Assembly (NCBI RefSeq): GCF_030413175.1
Contig: NZ_CP129212.1
Coordinates: 5,122,450-5,186,449 of the forward strand
DNA from: Bradyrhizobium roseum
Lineage (GTDB): Bacteria; Pseudomonadota; Alphaproteobacteria; Rhizobiales; Xanthobacteraceae
Direction: 5' to 3'
DNA: 64,000 bases
Shown here piece by piece: positions 45,586-54,338 of the stretch. Positions within the stretch are counted from its first letter, which is position 1, and every line of letters begins with the position of its first letter. The notes under the pieces were generated by a model. It saw nothing but the letters and a program-made list of their open reading frames with translations, did not search any database and was not told the origin of the DNA. Both the position numbers and the translations under genes were made by a program.

Positions 45586-46074
45586 TCACTCCTCCTTGAA
45601 CCCGTACTCCGGCACGTTGCCGCTGGCGCCGTAATATTTATACGGCAGGAATTTGCCGGACATCGTGATCTTGACCCGGTCGCCCTTCGGGTTGGCGACG
45701 CGATCGATCGCCATGTCGAAGTCGATTGCCGACATGATGCCGTCGCCGAATTCCTCCTCGATCAGCGCCTTCCACGCCGGGCCGTTGACCATCACCATTT
45801 CGTAGAAGCGGTAGATCAGGGGATCGGTCGGCGGCATCGGCGTGCCGGTGCCGCGCATCGGGATCTCGTTCAGCATCGCGGTTTCGGATTTGGAGAGCCC
45901 GAACAGTTCGCCGGCATTGGCCGCCTGCGGCTTTGTCAGTTTCATCTGGCCCATGACGGCGCCGACGATCAGCACCTCCGAATAGCCGCCGATCTTTTCG
46001 CAGATATATTTCCAGCTCCAGCCCTTCTCGCGCTTGATGTCGAGCAGCTTTTCGGTGAGGTCTTCGCGTTTCAT
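45586..46074 (-). CDS. cynS: Cyanate hydratase (cyanase)
   Basis: Converts cyanate and bicarbonate to ammonia and CO2. The 162 residues include the N-terminal helical domain (MKREDLTEKLLDIKREKGWSWKYI) and the catalytic core: PLIYRFYEMV supplies the active-site Arg and Glu (E. coli Arg96, Glu99) and DGIMSAIDFDM supplies the Ser (Ser122). The ATG follows AAAGGAGA. It is the last gene of an operon with a complete ABC transporter, 19 bases after the ATPase gene, which fits cyanate import plus detoxification and nitrogen use. Confidence 0.96.
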   Translation of the reverse strand: MKREDLTEKLLDIKREKGWSWKYICEKIGGYSEVLIVGAVMGQMKLTKPQAANAGELFGLSKSETAMLNEIPMRGTGTPMPPTDPLIYRFYEMVMVNGPAWKALIEEEFGDGIMSAIDFDMAIDRVANPKGDRVKITMSGKFLPYKYYGASGNVPEYGFKEE

Positions 46075-46093
46075 GGGTGGTCTCCTTTGAAAT

Positions 46094-47014
46094 CTAGCGC
46101 GCGATCTTCTGCGTTGAAGTGGCTTCGACCAGGCTCGGCGCCGCAACGATGGTCGGTTCGCTCAACCCGGGCCGCACCACCGGCACGTTACGCGGATCAT
46201 GATCCGGCGTCGTCGCCGTAAACGTCTTGCTGCGGCTGACCAGGAAATCGACGATGTGGTTGCGCAGCGCGTAATAAAGCGGATGGCGATGCAGATCGAT
46301 GCGGCCGCGATCCTTTGGCAGCGGATTTTCCACGATCTCCGCCAGCACCGCGCCGGGGCCGTTGGTCATCAGAAAAATCTTGTCGGCGAGATAGATCGCT
46401 TCATCCACGTCGTGGGTGATCATGAACGCGGTCTGTCCAGTCTCCAGACAAATCCGGCGCACCTCGTCCTGCAGCGTGCCGCGCGTCAGCGCGTCCAGCG
46501 CCGAGAACGGCTCGTCCATCAGCATGATCTTCGGCGTGATCGACAGCGCGCGCGCGATGCCGACGCGCTGCTTCATGCCACCCGACAGTTCCGAGGGGCG
46601 CTTGTGCTCCGAGCCGGTCAGCCCGACGAGGTCGATGAACTTCTGCGCGTGCGCCTTGACCCTGGCGCGGTCCCATTTGCGCCACTTCGAGGTGACGGCA
46701 TAGGCGACGTTGCCGAGCACGGTGCGCCACGGCAGCAGCGCATGGCTCTGGAAGATCACGGCGCGGTCGAGGCTGGTGCCTTCGATGGCCTGCCCGTCGA
46801 CGATGACGGCGCCCTCGGTCGGCTCGTCGAGCCCGGCCAGAATGTTCAGCACTGTGGTCTTGCCGCAGCCGGAATGCCCGATCACGCAGCCGAATTCGCC
46901 GCGTCCCATCGACAGCCAGAGGTTCTCGAACACGGTGATGGGGGCACCATCCGCGCCGGGATAACGCCGCGCGATGCCTTCGATGGAAATGAATTTGTCG
47001 GTCATCACAGTCAT
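46094..47014 (-). CDS. Cyanate/nitrate-type ABC transporter ATPase
   Basis: A 306-residue ATPase of the NrtD/CynD/SsuB group. Walker [11 protein letters not shown]-loop FQSHALLPW, signature [15 protein letters not shown], Walker [13 protein letters not shown], switch His in ITHDVDEA. The last 50 residues (after SRSKTFTAT) are an extra low-complexity tail of unknown role. Its ATG overlaps the permease stop as ATGA, so the genes are coupled. With the permease and binding protein it forms a full importer upstream of cynS. Confidence 0.93.
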   Translation of the reverse strand: MTVMTDKFISIEGIARRYPGADGAPITVFENLWLSMGRGEFGCVIGHSGCGKTTVLNILAGLDEPTEGAVIVDGQAIEGTSLDRAVIFQSHALLPWRTVLGNVAYAVTSKWRKWDRARVKAHAQKFIDLVGLTGSEHKRPSELSGGMKQRVGIARALSITPKIMLMDEPFSALDALTRGTLQDEVRRICLETGQTAFMITHDVDEAIYLADKIFLMTNGPGAVLAEIVENPLPKDRGRIDLHRHPLYYALRNHIVDFLVSRSKTFTATTPDHDPRNVPVVRPGLSEPTIVAAPSLVEATSTQKIAR

Positions 47015-47850
47015 TCCGGGAACGTGACCATGCGCGTGAACCGCGCGAGGATCTGGTCGAGCAGCATGCCGACCACGCCGATCAGGAGAATCGCAATGAT
47101 GACATTGGTAATTGAAAGGTTGTTCCACTCGTTCCAGACGAAGTAGCCGATGCCGGTGCCGCCCACGAGCATTTCGGCAGCGACGATCACGAGCCAGGCG
47201 ATGCCGATCGATATCCGCATGCCGGTCAGGATCGTCGGCGCCGCCGCCGGCAGGATTACCGTGAAGGCGCGCCTGATGGTGCCGACTTCCAACGTGCGTG
47301 CGACGTTGATCCACTCCTTGCGGACGGCAGCTACTCCGAACGCGGTGTTGAGCAGCATCGGCCACACCGAGCAGATGAAGATCACGAAGATCGCCGATAT
47401 GCTGGAATCCTTGATGGTGTAGAGCGCCAGCGGCATCCAGGCCAGCGGCGAGATCGGCTTCAGCACCTGAATGAACGGATCCAGCGCCTTGCTGATCAAC
47501 GGCGACATGCCGATCAGGAAGCCGAGCGGGATCGCGACGATCACCGCCAGCAGATAACCGAGGCCGACACGGCCGATCGAATAGCCGAGCTGGATGCCGA
47601 GCCCCTTGTCGTTCGGCCCCTTGTCGTAGAACGGCTGCCTGAGATGCTCCCACAGTTTGGCGCCGACATCGAGCGGGCCCGGCATCGCCGACTTGCCCTG
47701 CGTTGCCGTCAGCCCCATCAGTTTTGCGTATTCCGGCGACATGGTGGTGGTCGTGCCGGTGCTGCGGGTCGCAAGATGCCAGATGCCGAGGAATGCCGCG
47801 AGCAATGCGATCGAGACCACAGCGGCGCGGAAGCGAAGGGAGAAGGTCAT
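47011..47850 (-). CDS. Cyanate/nitrate-type ABC transporter permease
   Basis: A 279-residue inner-membrane permease with about six helices. The EAA-like loop reads [49 protein letters not shown], typical of the NrtB/SsuC/TauC group. I start at MTFSLRF, with AAGGG and GAGAAGG-like SD bases upstream; further upstream frame is repeat DNA. The downstream ATPase gene overlaps it by 4 bases. Confidence 0.92.
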   Translation of the reverse strand: MTFSLRFRAAVVSIALLAAFLGIWHLATRSTGTTTTMSPEYAKLMGLTATQGKSAMPGPLDVGAKLWEHLRQPFYDKGPNDKGLGIQLGYSIGRVGLGYLLAVIVAIPLGFLIGMSPLISKALDPFIQVLKPISPLAWMPLALYTIKDSSISAIFVIFICSVWPMLLNTAFGVAAVRKEWINVARTLEVGTIRRAFTVILPAAAPTILTGMRISIGIAWLVIVAAEMLVGGTGIGYFVWNEWNNLSITNVIIAILLIGVVGMLLDQILARFTRMVTFPE

Positions 47851-47869
47851 GGCCGACAGCCTCTCCCCA

Positions 47870-47989
47870 CGTCGTCCCCGCGAAGGCGGGGACCCATACG
47901 CCGTGCCTTCTCGTTCAGGCACGATGTCAGAGACCTTGCTTTATTATTTCCGCCGCGGAGTATGGGTCCCGGCGTTCGCCGGGACGACG
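47870..47989. repeat. 120-bp palindromic intergenic element inside the cyn operon
   Basis: Arms 47870-47898 and 47961-47989 (29 bases) are near-perfect inverted copies, each also containing its own small hairpin (CCCCGCGAAGGCGGGG; CCCGGCGTTCGCCGGG). This is the GTCGTCCCCGCGAAGGCGGGG type repeat common in Bradyrhizobium. It separates the binding-protein gene from the permease within one transcription unit. Confidence 0.85.
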
Positions 47990-48010
47990 CGGTCAGTTGC
48001 GCCGCTGCCC

Positions 48011-49396
48011 TCACGACGCCTTCCTGATCTTGAAGCTCGCCAGATAGTCCTCCGGCTTCGCCGGATCGAACGTCTTGCCCATCACCGAAAAGGATTTGTA
48101 CGCCGTCGCCGGCGGCGTCAGCCCCATCTCGGCCATGACTTTTTTCGTATCGGTCGCGAGATAGACCTGCTCCGCCACCGCCTTGTAGTCGACATCGCCC
48201 TTGATCTGGCCCCAGCGCTTCATCTGGGTCAGCATCCACACCGCAAACGACTGCCAGGGGAACGGATCGAAATCGACGCGCTTGGCATCGGTCTTCACGC
48301 CGCCGAGGCCGTCGGCATAGGTGCCGGTCAGCACCTGCTCCAGCACGGTCACCGGCGCGTTGATGTAGTTCGCGGGCGCGATCGCCTCCGCAATCTGCTT
48401 GCGGTTTTCCGCCTTCGACGCATAGGCCGTGGCGTCCACGATCGCCCGCGTCAGCGCCGCAAAGCTGTTCGGCGAGCTGGTGATGAACTCGCGGCTGGCG
48501 GCAAAACTGCAGCAGGGATGGCCGTCCCAGATTTCCTTGGACAGGATGTGCATGAAGCCGACGCCGTCATAGATCGCGCGCTGGCAGATGTTGTCGGGCG
48601 CAAGGAAGCCGTCGATGTTGTCGGCGCGCAGATTGGCGACCATCTCCGGCGGCGGCACCGAGCGGAGCTGCACGTCGGTATCGGGGTCGATGCCGTGCTC
48701 GGCCAGATAATAGCGCAGCAGGTAATTATGCATCGAATAGTCGAACGGAATGGCGAGCTTCATGCCCTTCCAGTCCTTCGGATCGCGCTTGTCCTTGTGC
48801 TTCATGGCAAGCGTGATGCCCTGCCCGTTGATGTTCTCGATCGCCGGCACCGTGAAGGGAATCGGATTGGCGCCCAGCCCCAGCGAAATCGCGAGCGGCA
48901 TCGGCGCCAGCATGTGCGCGGCGTCGTATTCCTTGTTGATGGTCTTGTCGCGAATGACCGCCCAGCCGGCGGTCTTCACCACTTCGACGTTGAGGCCGTG
49001 CTTGGAATAGAAGCCGAGCGGATGCGCCATGATGATCGGCGTCGCGCAGGTGATCGGGATGAAGCCGACCTTGAGGTCTTTCTTCTCGGGCGCGCCGCCT
49101 TGCGCGAACAATTCGGTCGCGGTCTGCAGCGGGAAGAATTGCGAGATCGCGGCCAGCGCCGTCGAGGCGCCGACCGATTTCAGGAAGGCGCGCCGCGCCA
49201 CATCCTTCGGAAACATCGCCCGCATCACGGCGGACGCGACCACGCCCTCGTAGCGCTTCTCTTCGCTCGCCGCGGGCTCGCAGCGCAGCGCCAGCGCGGC
49301 CTGTTCGTGTTCGGCTTCGCTGACATGCTGGCCGCACGAACAGCCGCCCGCGCGAAGACGGCGATTGGGATCGAATGGGTTATCGAAGGTAGACAT
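48011..49396 (-). CDS. CmpA/NrtA family ABC transporter binding protein, first gene of cyanate operon
   Basis: A 461-residue binding protein, longer than usual because about 67 residues precede the twin-arginine signal (ARRAFLKSVGASTALAAISQF). That leader has Cys19, Cys21 and Cys39 in GGCSCGQHVSEAEHEQAALALRC. The mature part matches nitrate/cyanate-type proteins: DLKVGFIPITCATPIIMAHPLGFYSKHGLNVEVVKTAGW, SMHNYLLRYYLAEHGIDP, DGFLAPDNICQRAI. AGGAGG precedes the ATG. A sigma-54 promoter lies just upstream. Cyanate as ligand is inferred from cynS at the operon end; nitrate or nitrite is possible. Confidence 0.9.
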   Translation of the reverse strand: MSTFDNPFDPNRRLRAGGCSCGQHVSEAEHEQAALALRCEPAASEEKRYEGVVASAVMRAMFPKDVARRAFLKSVGASTALAAISQFFPLQTATELFAQGGAPEKKDLKVGFIPITCATPIIMAHPLGFYSKHGLNVEVVKTAGWAVIRDKTINKEYDAAHMLAPMPLAISLGLGANPIPFTVPAIENINGQGITLAMKHKDKRDPKDWKGMKLAIPFDYSMHNYLLRYYLAEHGIDPDTDVQLRSVPPPEMVANLRADNIDGFLAPDNICQRAIYDGVGFMHILSKEIWDGHPCCSFAASREFITSSPNSFAALTRAIVDATAYASKAENRKQIAEAIAPANYINAPVTVLEQVLTGTYADGLGGVKTDAKRVDFDPFPWQSFAVWMLTQMKRWGQIKGDVDYKAVAEQVYLATDTKKVMAEMGLTPPATAYKSFSVMGKTFDPAKPEDYLASFKIRKAS

Positions 49397-49429
49397 GAGG
49401 CCTCCTGCACCGGTGCTGCTCCGTAATTA

Positions 49430-49445
49430 AGCAAGGCACATGCCA
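49430..49445 (-). promoter_or_regulatory. Sigma-54 (-24/-12) promoter of the cyanate operon
   Basis: Minus strand TGGCATG-N4-TTGCT: the invariant GG and GC are separated by exactly 10 bases and all but one of the conserved bases match. The start site would be near 49419, about 23 bases before the ATG of the binding-protein gene. Confidence 0.85.
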
Positions 49446-49510
49446 GCCCGTTTCTTCGGCGATTACGCTGATGCCGCAGGGATTTGGGCCCTTATTGGCC
49501 AGCACGAGAT

Positions 49511-49545
49511 TTCGTGATAAACGAGAATTCGTAGTTGAATTACGA
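49511..49545. promoter_or_regulatory. Candidate upstream activator sites for the sigma-54 regulator
   Basis: Four half-sites in alternating orientation: TTCGT (49511), ACGA (49521), TTCGT (49528), TACGA (49541), forming two overlapping dyads about 90-125 bases upstream of the predicted operon start. That is the usual distance for enhancer-binding protein sites, and they also lie just before the activator gene. Confidence 0.5.
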
Positions 49546-49562
49546 TTTTTCGGAGTGACCCA

Positions 49563-51482
49563 ATGGATCTGGCGTTGCGTTCGACGGCCGAAACGCACGA
49601 CGCGGGCCTCCGCGCTGCCGCCTTCGAATTTGGCATCGAGCCCATGTTGCTGCTCGATCCCCACGCCGACCTGATCCTCGACGCCAATCCGGCCGCCTGC
49701 ACTCTGCTCGGCTATGACCGGGCGCTGCTGCGACAGACCAAGGTCAGCGCGCTGCATAGCGGGCAGTTGCCGGCGCTGATCGTGTTCACGCAGGCCGTGC
49801 TCGACAAGGGCGCATACTGGACCAACGCGCTGACCCCGCGTCATGCCACCGGGCAACCCCTCAGGCTCGAATATGCCGGCACCGTACTGCCCGGCGACGA
49901 CCGCGCGCTGGTGCTGCTCACCATGAGCGACCTCGATGCCCGCCGCCGCCGCTATGTCGATGCGGCCGCCGAAGACCACATGCGCGGCGGCATCGCGACC
50001 TGGCAGCGGGTCGAGCGCGTGTTCCAGGATATCGAACGGGAAAACCAGCTGATCCTGCGCGCTGCCGGCGAAGGCATCTACGGCGTGAACGCGGAAGGAA
50101 AGACCACCTTCGTCAATCCCGCCGCCGAGCGCATGCTGGGCTGGAGCGCGGAAGAACTCGTCGGCAAGGCCATCCACCCGATCGTTCATCACACCCATCA
50201 TGACGGACGGCACTACCCGGATCATGACTGCCCGATCTATGCGGCGTTTCGCGACGGCGCGGTGCATCAGGTTGATGGCGAGGTGTTCTGGCGCAAGGAC
50301 GGCACCCCGGTCTGGGTCGAATATACGTCGACGCCCATTCGTGACCGTGGCGTGGTGGTCGGCGCGGTGATCGTGTTTCGCGACGTCAGCCAGCGCCGCG
50401 AGGCCGACGAAAAGCTGCACGCGGCGCTCGCCGAAGTCGACCGCCTGCGCGAGCGGCTGGAGCTGGAAAACGCCTATCTGCAGGAAGAAATCCGCATCGA
50501 GACCAATCCGCGCGGCATCATCGGCCAGAGCGAGGCGATCCAGACCACGCTGCGCCAGGTCAAGCTGGTGGCGCCGACCTCGGCAGCCGTGATGATCACG
50601 GGCGAGTCCGGCACCGGCAAGGAATTGATCGCGCGCGCCATCCACGAGGCCAGCAGCCGCCGCGACCGGCCGCTGATCCGCGTCAACTGCGCGGCGATCC
50701 CGCGCGAACTGTTCGAGAGTGAGTTCTTCGGCCACGTCCGCGGCGCCTTCACCGGCGCGATGCGCGACCGCATCGGCCGCTTCGAACTCGCCAACGGCGG
50801 CACGCTCTTCCTCGACGAGGTCGGCGAGATCCCGCTCGAACTGCAAGGCAAGCTGTTGCGCGTGCTGCAGGAGGGCAATTTCGAACGCGTCGGCGAAGAG
50901 CGCACCCGCGCGGTCGATGTGCGCCTGATCGCCGCCACCAACCGCGACCTCAAGCAGGAAGTGCAGCGCGGCCGGTTTCGCGAGGATCTCTATTTCCGCC
51001 TCAACGTGTTTCCGGTGGAGTCCGTGCCGCTGCGCGAACGCCGCGAGGACATTCCGCTGCTGGCGCAGCACTTCCTGACCAGCAAGGCGCTGAAATCCGA
51101 ACTGCGGCTGTCCGAGGGGGATGCGCGCAAACTGTCGCGTTACGACTGGCCGGGCAATGTCCGCGAACTGCAGAACGTGATCGAACGCGCCGCGATCCTC
51201 GCGCAGAACGGCCGGCTGCGCATCGACCTGCCTGACGTGTCAGGCGCGCCCCCCTCCTCCGGCGCGCCGCATGTGAAAACAGACAGCCGCCCCGCCGTCA
51301 TGACCGCGTCCGAAATGCGTGCCCACGAACGCGCCAACATCGAGGCGGCGCTTGCGGCCTGCGCCGGCAAAGTGTTCGGCCCCGGCGGCGCCGCCGAGAT
51401 GCTCGACATCAAGCCGACCACATTGGCCTCACGCCTCAAGGCGCTCGGGATCGCCAATGCGCGCGGTCAGGCGTGGCCATGA
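49563..51482 (+). CDS. PAS-containing sigma-54-dependent transcriptional activator (Fis-type HTH)
   Basis: A 639-residue enhancer-binding protein. Two PAS domains (~25-130 and ~160-285) form the sensor; the second contains HHTHHDGRHYPDHDCPI, with His and Cys clusters that could bind metal. The AAA+ domain (~320-550) has Walker A GESGTGKE, the sigma-54 contact loop GAFTGAM, and Walker B TLFLDEVGEIP. The C-terminal Fis-like helix-turn-helix is AAEMLDIKPTTLASRLKALGI. GGAG precedes the ATG. It is divergent from the cyanate operon, whose sigma-54 promoter it very likely activates. Signal unknown; cyanate, nitrogen limitation or redox are candidates. Confidence 0.93.
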   Translation: MDLALRSTAETHDAGLRAAAFEFGIEPMLLLDPHADLILDANPAACTLLGYDRALLRQTKVSALHSGQLPALIVFTQAVLDKGAYWTNALTPRHATGQPLRLEYAGTVLPGDDRALVLLTMSDLDARRRRYVDAAAEDHMRGGIATWQRVERVFQDIERENQLILRAAGEGIYGVNAEGKTTFVNPAAERMLGWSAEELVGKAIHPIVHHTHHDGRHYPDHDCPIYAAFRDGAVHQVDGEVFWRKDGTPVWVEYTSTPIRDRGVVVGAVIVFRDVSQRREADEKLHAALAEVDRLRERLELENAYLQEEIRIETNPRGIIGQSEAIQTTLRQVKLVAPTSAAVMITGESGTGKELIARAIHEASSRRDRPLIRVNCAAIPRELFESEFFGHVRGAFTGAMRDRIGRFELANGGTLFLDEVGEIPLELQGKLLRVLQEGNFERVGEERTRAVDVRLIAATNRDLKQEVQRGRFREDLYFRLNVFPVESVPLRERREDIPLLAQHFLTSKALKSELRLSEGDARKLSRYDWPGNVRELQNVIERAAILAQNGRLRIDLPDVSGAPPSSGAPHVKTDSRPAVMTASEMRAHERANIEAALAACAGKVFGPGGAAEMLDIKPTTLASRLKALGIANARGQAWP

Positions 51483-51660
51483 CCCAAGAAGTCCAGCACA
51501 GCGCATTCGGCCCCGTCCCGACAAAGGCATGGGCGGTGTTGGACAAGTGCGGTCGGTTACCGCAATGAAAGCCGGCAGGAAAGTTGACATGATGGATTGC
51601 AGCGGCGTCCAGGCTCGACACGCCCCGAGGCGTGGGTTCAAGGCGTGGGTTCCCGGATTT

Positions 51661-52437
51661 CTAGCGCTTGTCCAACACAACGATCGGATACTGCCAAAGC
51701 TTGACAGCGAGGCTCGGCGCCGCACGCTCGACGAGTCCAGCTGCCCGGTAGAAGGCAGACGCCATCAGGTCGCTCCAGATCAGCGTGCGCTCCTCATAAC
51801 TGCCGATGACATCCCACGGGAGCATCGAGACTTTGCAGTCGGACTCAAACTGTTGCCACCACCCCAGCGGATGAGGGGAGAAGTAAAGGCCGGATTCCTC
51901 GACCGCACGCTTGGGGGTAAACATCTTCCGCAAGCGATGGAGCGCACCCGCAGCGAATCTGATCGGTGACTTCGGATTGCTGTAGAGGATCACGATGCGA
52001 CCGCCCGGCTTCACCAGCCGAATCATCTCGCGGACGGCCTTCTCCTGCATCTGCGCGTCGATATGGTAGATGACGTGGGCAGCGAAGATGCAGTCGAACT
52101 GCGAGCTCGCTTCCTCGTGGAGGTCGCAAATCGATCCGAGAATCTTCCGCGCCTTCGGCAGCTTTGTTTCCGAGATATCGAGCGCGGCCTTGGAGATATC
52201 CACGCACGCGGCCTGCTCGAACTGGGTTGCGATGGAGACATGGCTTTGAGGCAGATCCCCGCCGCCGACAACAAGAAGCGAGCCGTGCTTGCCAGCAAAG
52301 CATCCGATCGTCCGCTCGGTCGTGCTGCCGTGGTACTCGCGATAAGCGGGCCTGAATTGGCGGAATAGCGCATCTTCACCGCCGCTCCAGCCCTTCGTGT
52401 CATAAAACGAGCGGACGGAATCCTCGACGTTCGACAT
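51661..52437 (-). CDS. Class I SAM-dependent methyltransferase
   Basis: A 258-residue Rossmann-type methyltransferase. SAM motif I is LLVVGGGDLPQ, motif II is the acidic AACVDISKAALDIS, and FAAHVIYHIDAQMQEKAVREMIRLVKPGGRIVILYS holds motifs post-I and III. It has an N-terminal SVRSFYDTKGW typical of this class. The start at MSNVED is two codons after another ATG. Substrate unknown; no neighbouring partner. It runs convergent to the sigma-54 regulator. Confidence 0.85.
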   Translation of the reverse strand: MSNVEDSVRSFYDTKGWSGGEDALFRQFRPAYREYHGSTTERTIGCFAGKHGSLLVVGGGDLPQSHVSIATQFEQAACVDISKAALDISETKLPKARKILGSICDLHEEASSQFDCIFAAHVIYHIDAQMQEKAVREMIRLVKPGGRIVILYSNPKSPIRFAAGALHRLRKMFTPKRAVEESGLYFSPHPLGWWQQFESDCKVSMLPWDVIGSYEERTLIWSDLMASAFYRAAGLVERAAPSLAVKLWQYPIVVLDKR

Positions 52438-52504
52438 ACGCACGCACTCCCGACCATGAAATATTACTTCAACTATCGAGATAGGCTATTCCAGGTAGCG
52501 GTGC

Positions 52505-52542
52505 GGGATCAAGTCTGGCAGAGCTGTGGGATCAAGTCTGGC
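52505..52542. repeat. Pair of 15-bp direct repeats
   Basis: GGGATCAAGTCTGGC occurs twice (52505-52519 and 52528-52542), 23 bases apart, in the gap between the divergent methyltransferase and hypothetical genes. It could be a regulator site or a duplication scar. Confidence 0.6.
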
Positions 52543-52634
52543 TGACAGGGTTAATGGTGCGACGCGACCAAGGCAGTCGCCAGATGAAGGAACCGCCGAT
52601 CGACGACTTCTACACCAAGAGAGGACCAATACCG

Positions 52635-53213
52635 ATGAGCATTGCTGATCCCAACAAGACGATCCTGACCGGCGAAAACCCTTTTATCCGCCTGAGCCAC
52701 AAGGACGGTGAGCCGAACTCGACGGAAGCGAGCTATTGGCGGATCATCTTTTCGCCGGCCGGTCCCGGCCACGTTCTCTACCTGAAGAGCGAGTTGACGG
52801 AACAGCGCTGGCGCATCTACTCCGACAATATCGCGATGGCGCGGTGGCTGCAGTCGACCGTTCAGGGCATGCTCAATGCCGAGCTATCGGACACGACGAT
52901 CCCCTGTGCGGATGCGCAATTCTCCAAGACCGGCGATCCGCGCTACTTCTGGACCGAGCACGTCAAATCGCACGGCGAAGACATCTCGCTGACCTGGTTC
53001 GATATCGGCGAGCCGCTGCTGATCCACTCGCAGCCGAACCAGATTCCCGACCGGCGCTACGGCGTGTGCACCGTGCTGATCCCGGCGCTCGGTACCCGCC
53101 TTGTCCGCAACGGCGTCGAGGCTGCGGGGCGATCCTGGGCGCGGGAACGTGAAGGACGGCCATTCTCGACGTCGGCATTGGCGTTCTCGGAAAGCTGGAC
53201 CGAAGCCGTCTGA
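52635..53213 (+). CDS. Hypothetical protein, 192 residues
   Basis: No recognised domain, signal peptide or membrane segment. The chain has many aromatic residues (EASYWRIIFSPAGPGHVLYLKSELTEQRWRIYSD) and mixed alpha/beta composition. I start at MSIADPN, with AGAGGA about 10 bases upstream; a start 81 bases earlier is possible. It precedes a Bug-type binding-protein gene by 138 bases on the same strand, so it may be part of that uptake system; no evidence beyond position. Confidence 0.6.
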   Translation: MSIADPNKTILTGENPFIRLSHKDGEPNSTEASYWRIIFSPAGPGHVLYLKSELTEQRWRIYSDNIAMARWLQSTVQGMLNAELSDTTIPCADAQFSKTGDPRYFWTEHVKSHGEDISLTWFDIGEPLLIHSQPNQIPDRRYGVCTVLIPALGTRLVRNGVEAAGRSWAREREGRPFSTSALAFSESWTEAV

Positions 53214-53351
53214 GGCTGGTCGCGAATCTTTCTGCGTTTTCCGCGAGACGGAAGTCACCTGATCCGTCGCGGACACAGTGCCACACCGCGAGACGGCACG
53301 TTCTGCGCTACGGTTGATGCCCAAACAACAAAAAGTACCAAGGGCAGGAAA

Positions 53352-54335
53352 ATGAACAAGCTGACACGGCGAACGTTCGTGACGGGGTCGGCCGCGCTGT
53401 TGTGCGCGCCGTCCATTAGGACCGAGGCGCAACCCGCATGGCCGGCAAAATCGATTCGTATCGTGGTGCCCTATCCAGCCGGCGGCCAGACTGACGGCAT
53501 CGCGCGGGCGTTCGGCGACTACCTCGCACGGCAGGTGGGAAAACCGGTCGTCGTCGAAAACAAGGGCGGTGCCGGCGGCGTCATCGGGGTGTCGGATGCC
53601 AAACGCGCAGAACCCGACGGCACCACCATCCTGTGCACGATCTCGTCGTCGCTGATCCAGAACCGCGTCACAGTGAAAGACCTTCCCTACGATCCGGAAA
53701 AGGATTTTGTCTATCTGACGATGGTCAGCGGCGCCGGGGGTCCTGTCGTGGCGGCGAAAAAGACGGGAGCCACGAACCTTCGCGAGTTCATCGACTACGC
53801 CAACAAGGTCGGCAGCCTGAACTGGGGATCGTACGGCGTGGGTTCGACGCCGCACGTCCTGATCGAGACGGTGGCGAAGCAGTACGGCATCAAGGTTCAG
53901 GTCATCCAGTACCGCGGCGAGGCGCCGATGTGGAATGACGTCGCCGGACAGACCCTGGACGGCGCGGCCGGAAGCTATGCCGCGGCAGCGCCCGTCATCC
54001 AGGCAGGAACGGGCAACTTGATCGGCGTGGTCGGGACCCGACTGCCGCCCTATCCGGACACGCCGACCATGATCGAACAAGGCGCCGTCGGCGACTTCTA
54101 CGACCTGCGCGCCTTCACCACCTTCGCGGTGCCGTCAGGCACGCCAAAGGATATCGTGGATCGGCTCTCACCGCTGCTGATCGAGGCGGGAACCGACCCC
54201 AAGGTCCGGCAGATGCTGAACAACTTCATCCTGTCGTCCCCGGCCGATTTCGAGACGACGAACCGCATCTTCAAGCGCGACAGCGAAGTGATGCTTCGCA
54301 TCCTGCGTGATCTCGGCGTCAAGCCTTCGGAGTAG
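53352..54335 (+). CDS. Bug-type tripartite tricarboxylate transporter binding protein, orphan
   Basis: A 327-residue binding protein with a twin-arginine-like signal (NKLTRRTFVTGSAALLCAPS). Family marks: WPAKSIRIVVPYPAGGQTDGIARAFGDYL, VVENKGGAGGVIGVSDAKRAEPDGTTIL, and GSLNWGSYGVGSTPHV. GGCAGG lies just upstream of the ATG. No TctA/TctB genes are nearby. Distinct from the copy coupled to purQ. Ligand unknown. Confidence 0.92.
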   Translation: MNKLTRRTFVTGSAALLCAPSIRTEAQPAWPAKSIRIVVPYPAGGQTDGIARAFGDYLARQVGKPVVVENKGGAGGVIGVSDAKRAEPDGTTILCTISSSLIQNRVTVKDLPYDPEKDFVYLTMVSGAGGPVVAAKKTGATNLREFIDYANKVGSLNWGSYGVGSTPHVLIETVAKQYGIKVQVIQYRGEAPMWNDVAGQTLDGAAGSYAAAAPVIQAGTGNLIGVVGTRLPPYPDTPTMIEQGAVGDFYDLRAFTTFAVPSGTPKDIVDRLSPLLIEAGTDPKVRQMLNNFILSSPADFETTNRIFKRDSEVMLRILRDLGVKPSE

Positions 54336-54338
54336 TCG

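Noticed and set aside
47870..47989. Insertion sequence remnant in the cyn operon
   Set aside because: No transposase frame and no flanking duplication seen; it fits a short bradyrhizobial palindromic repeat.
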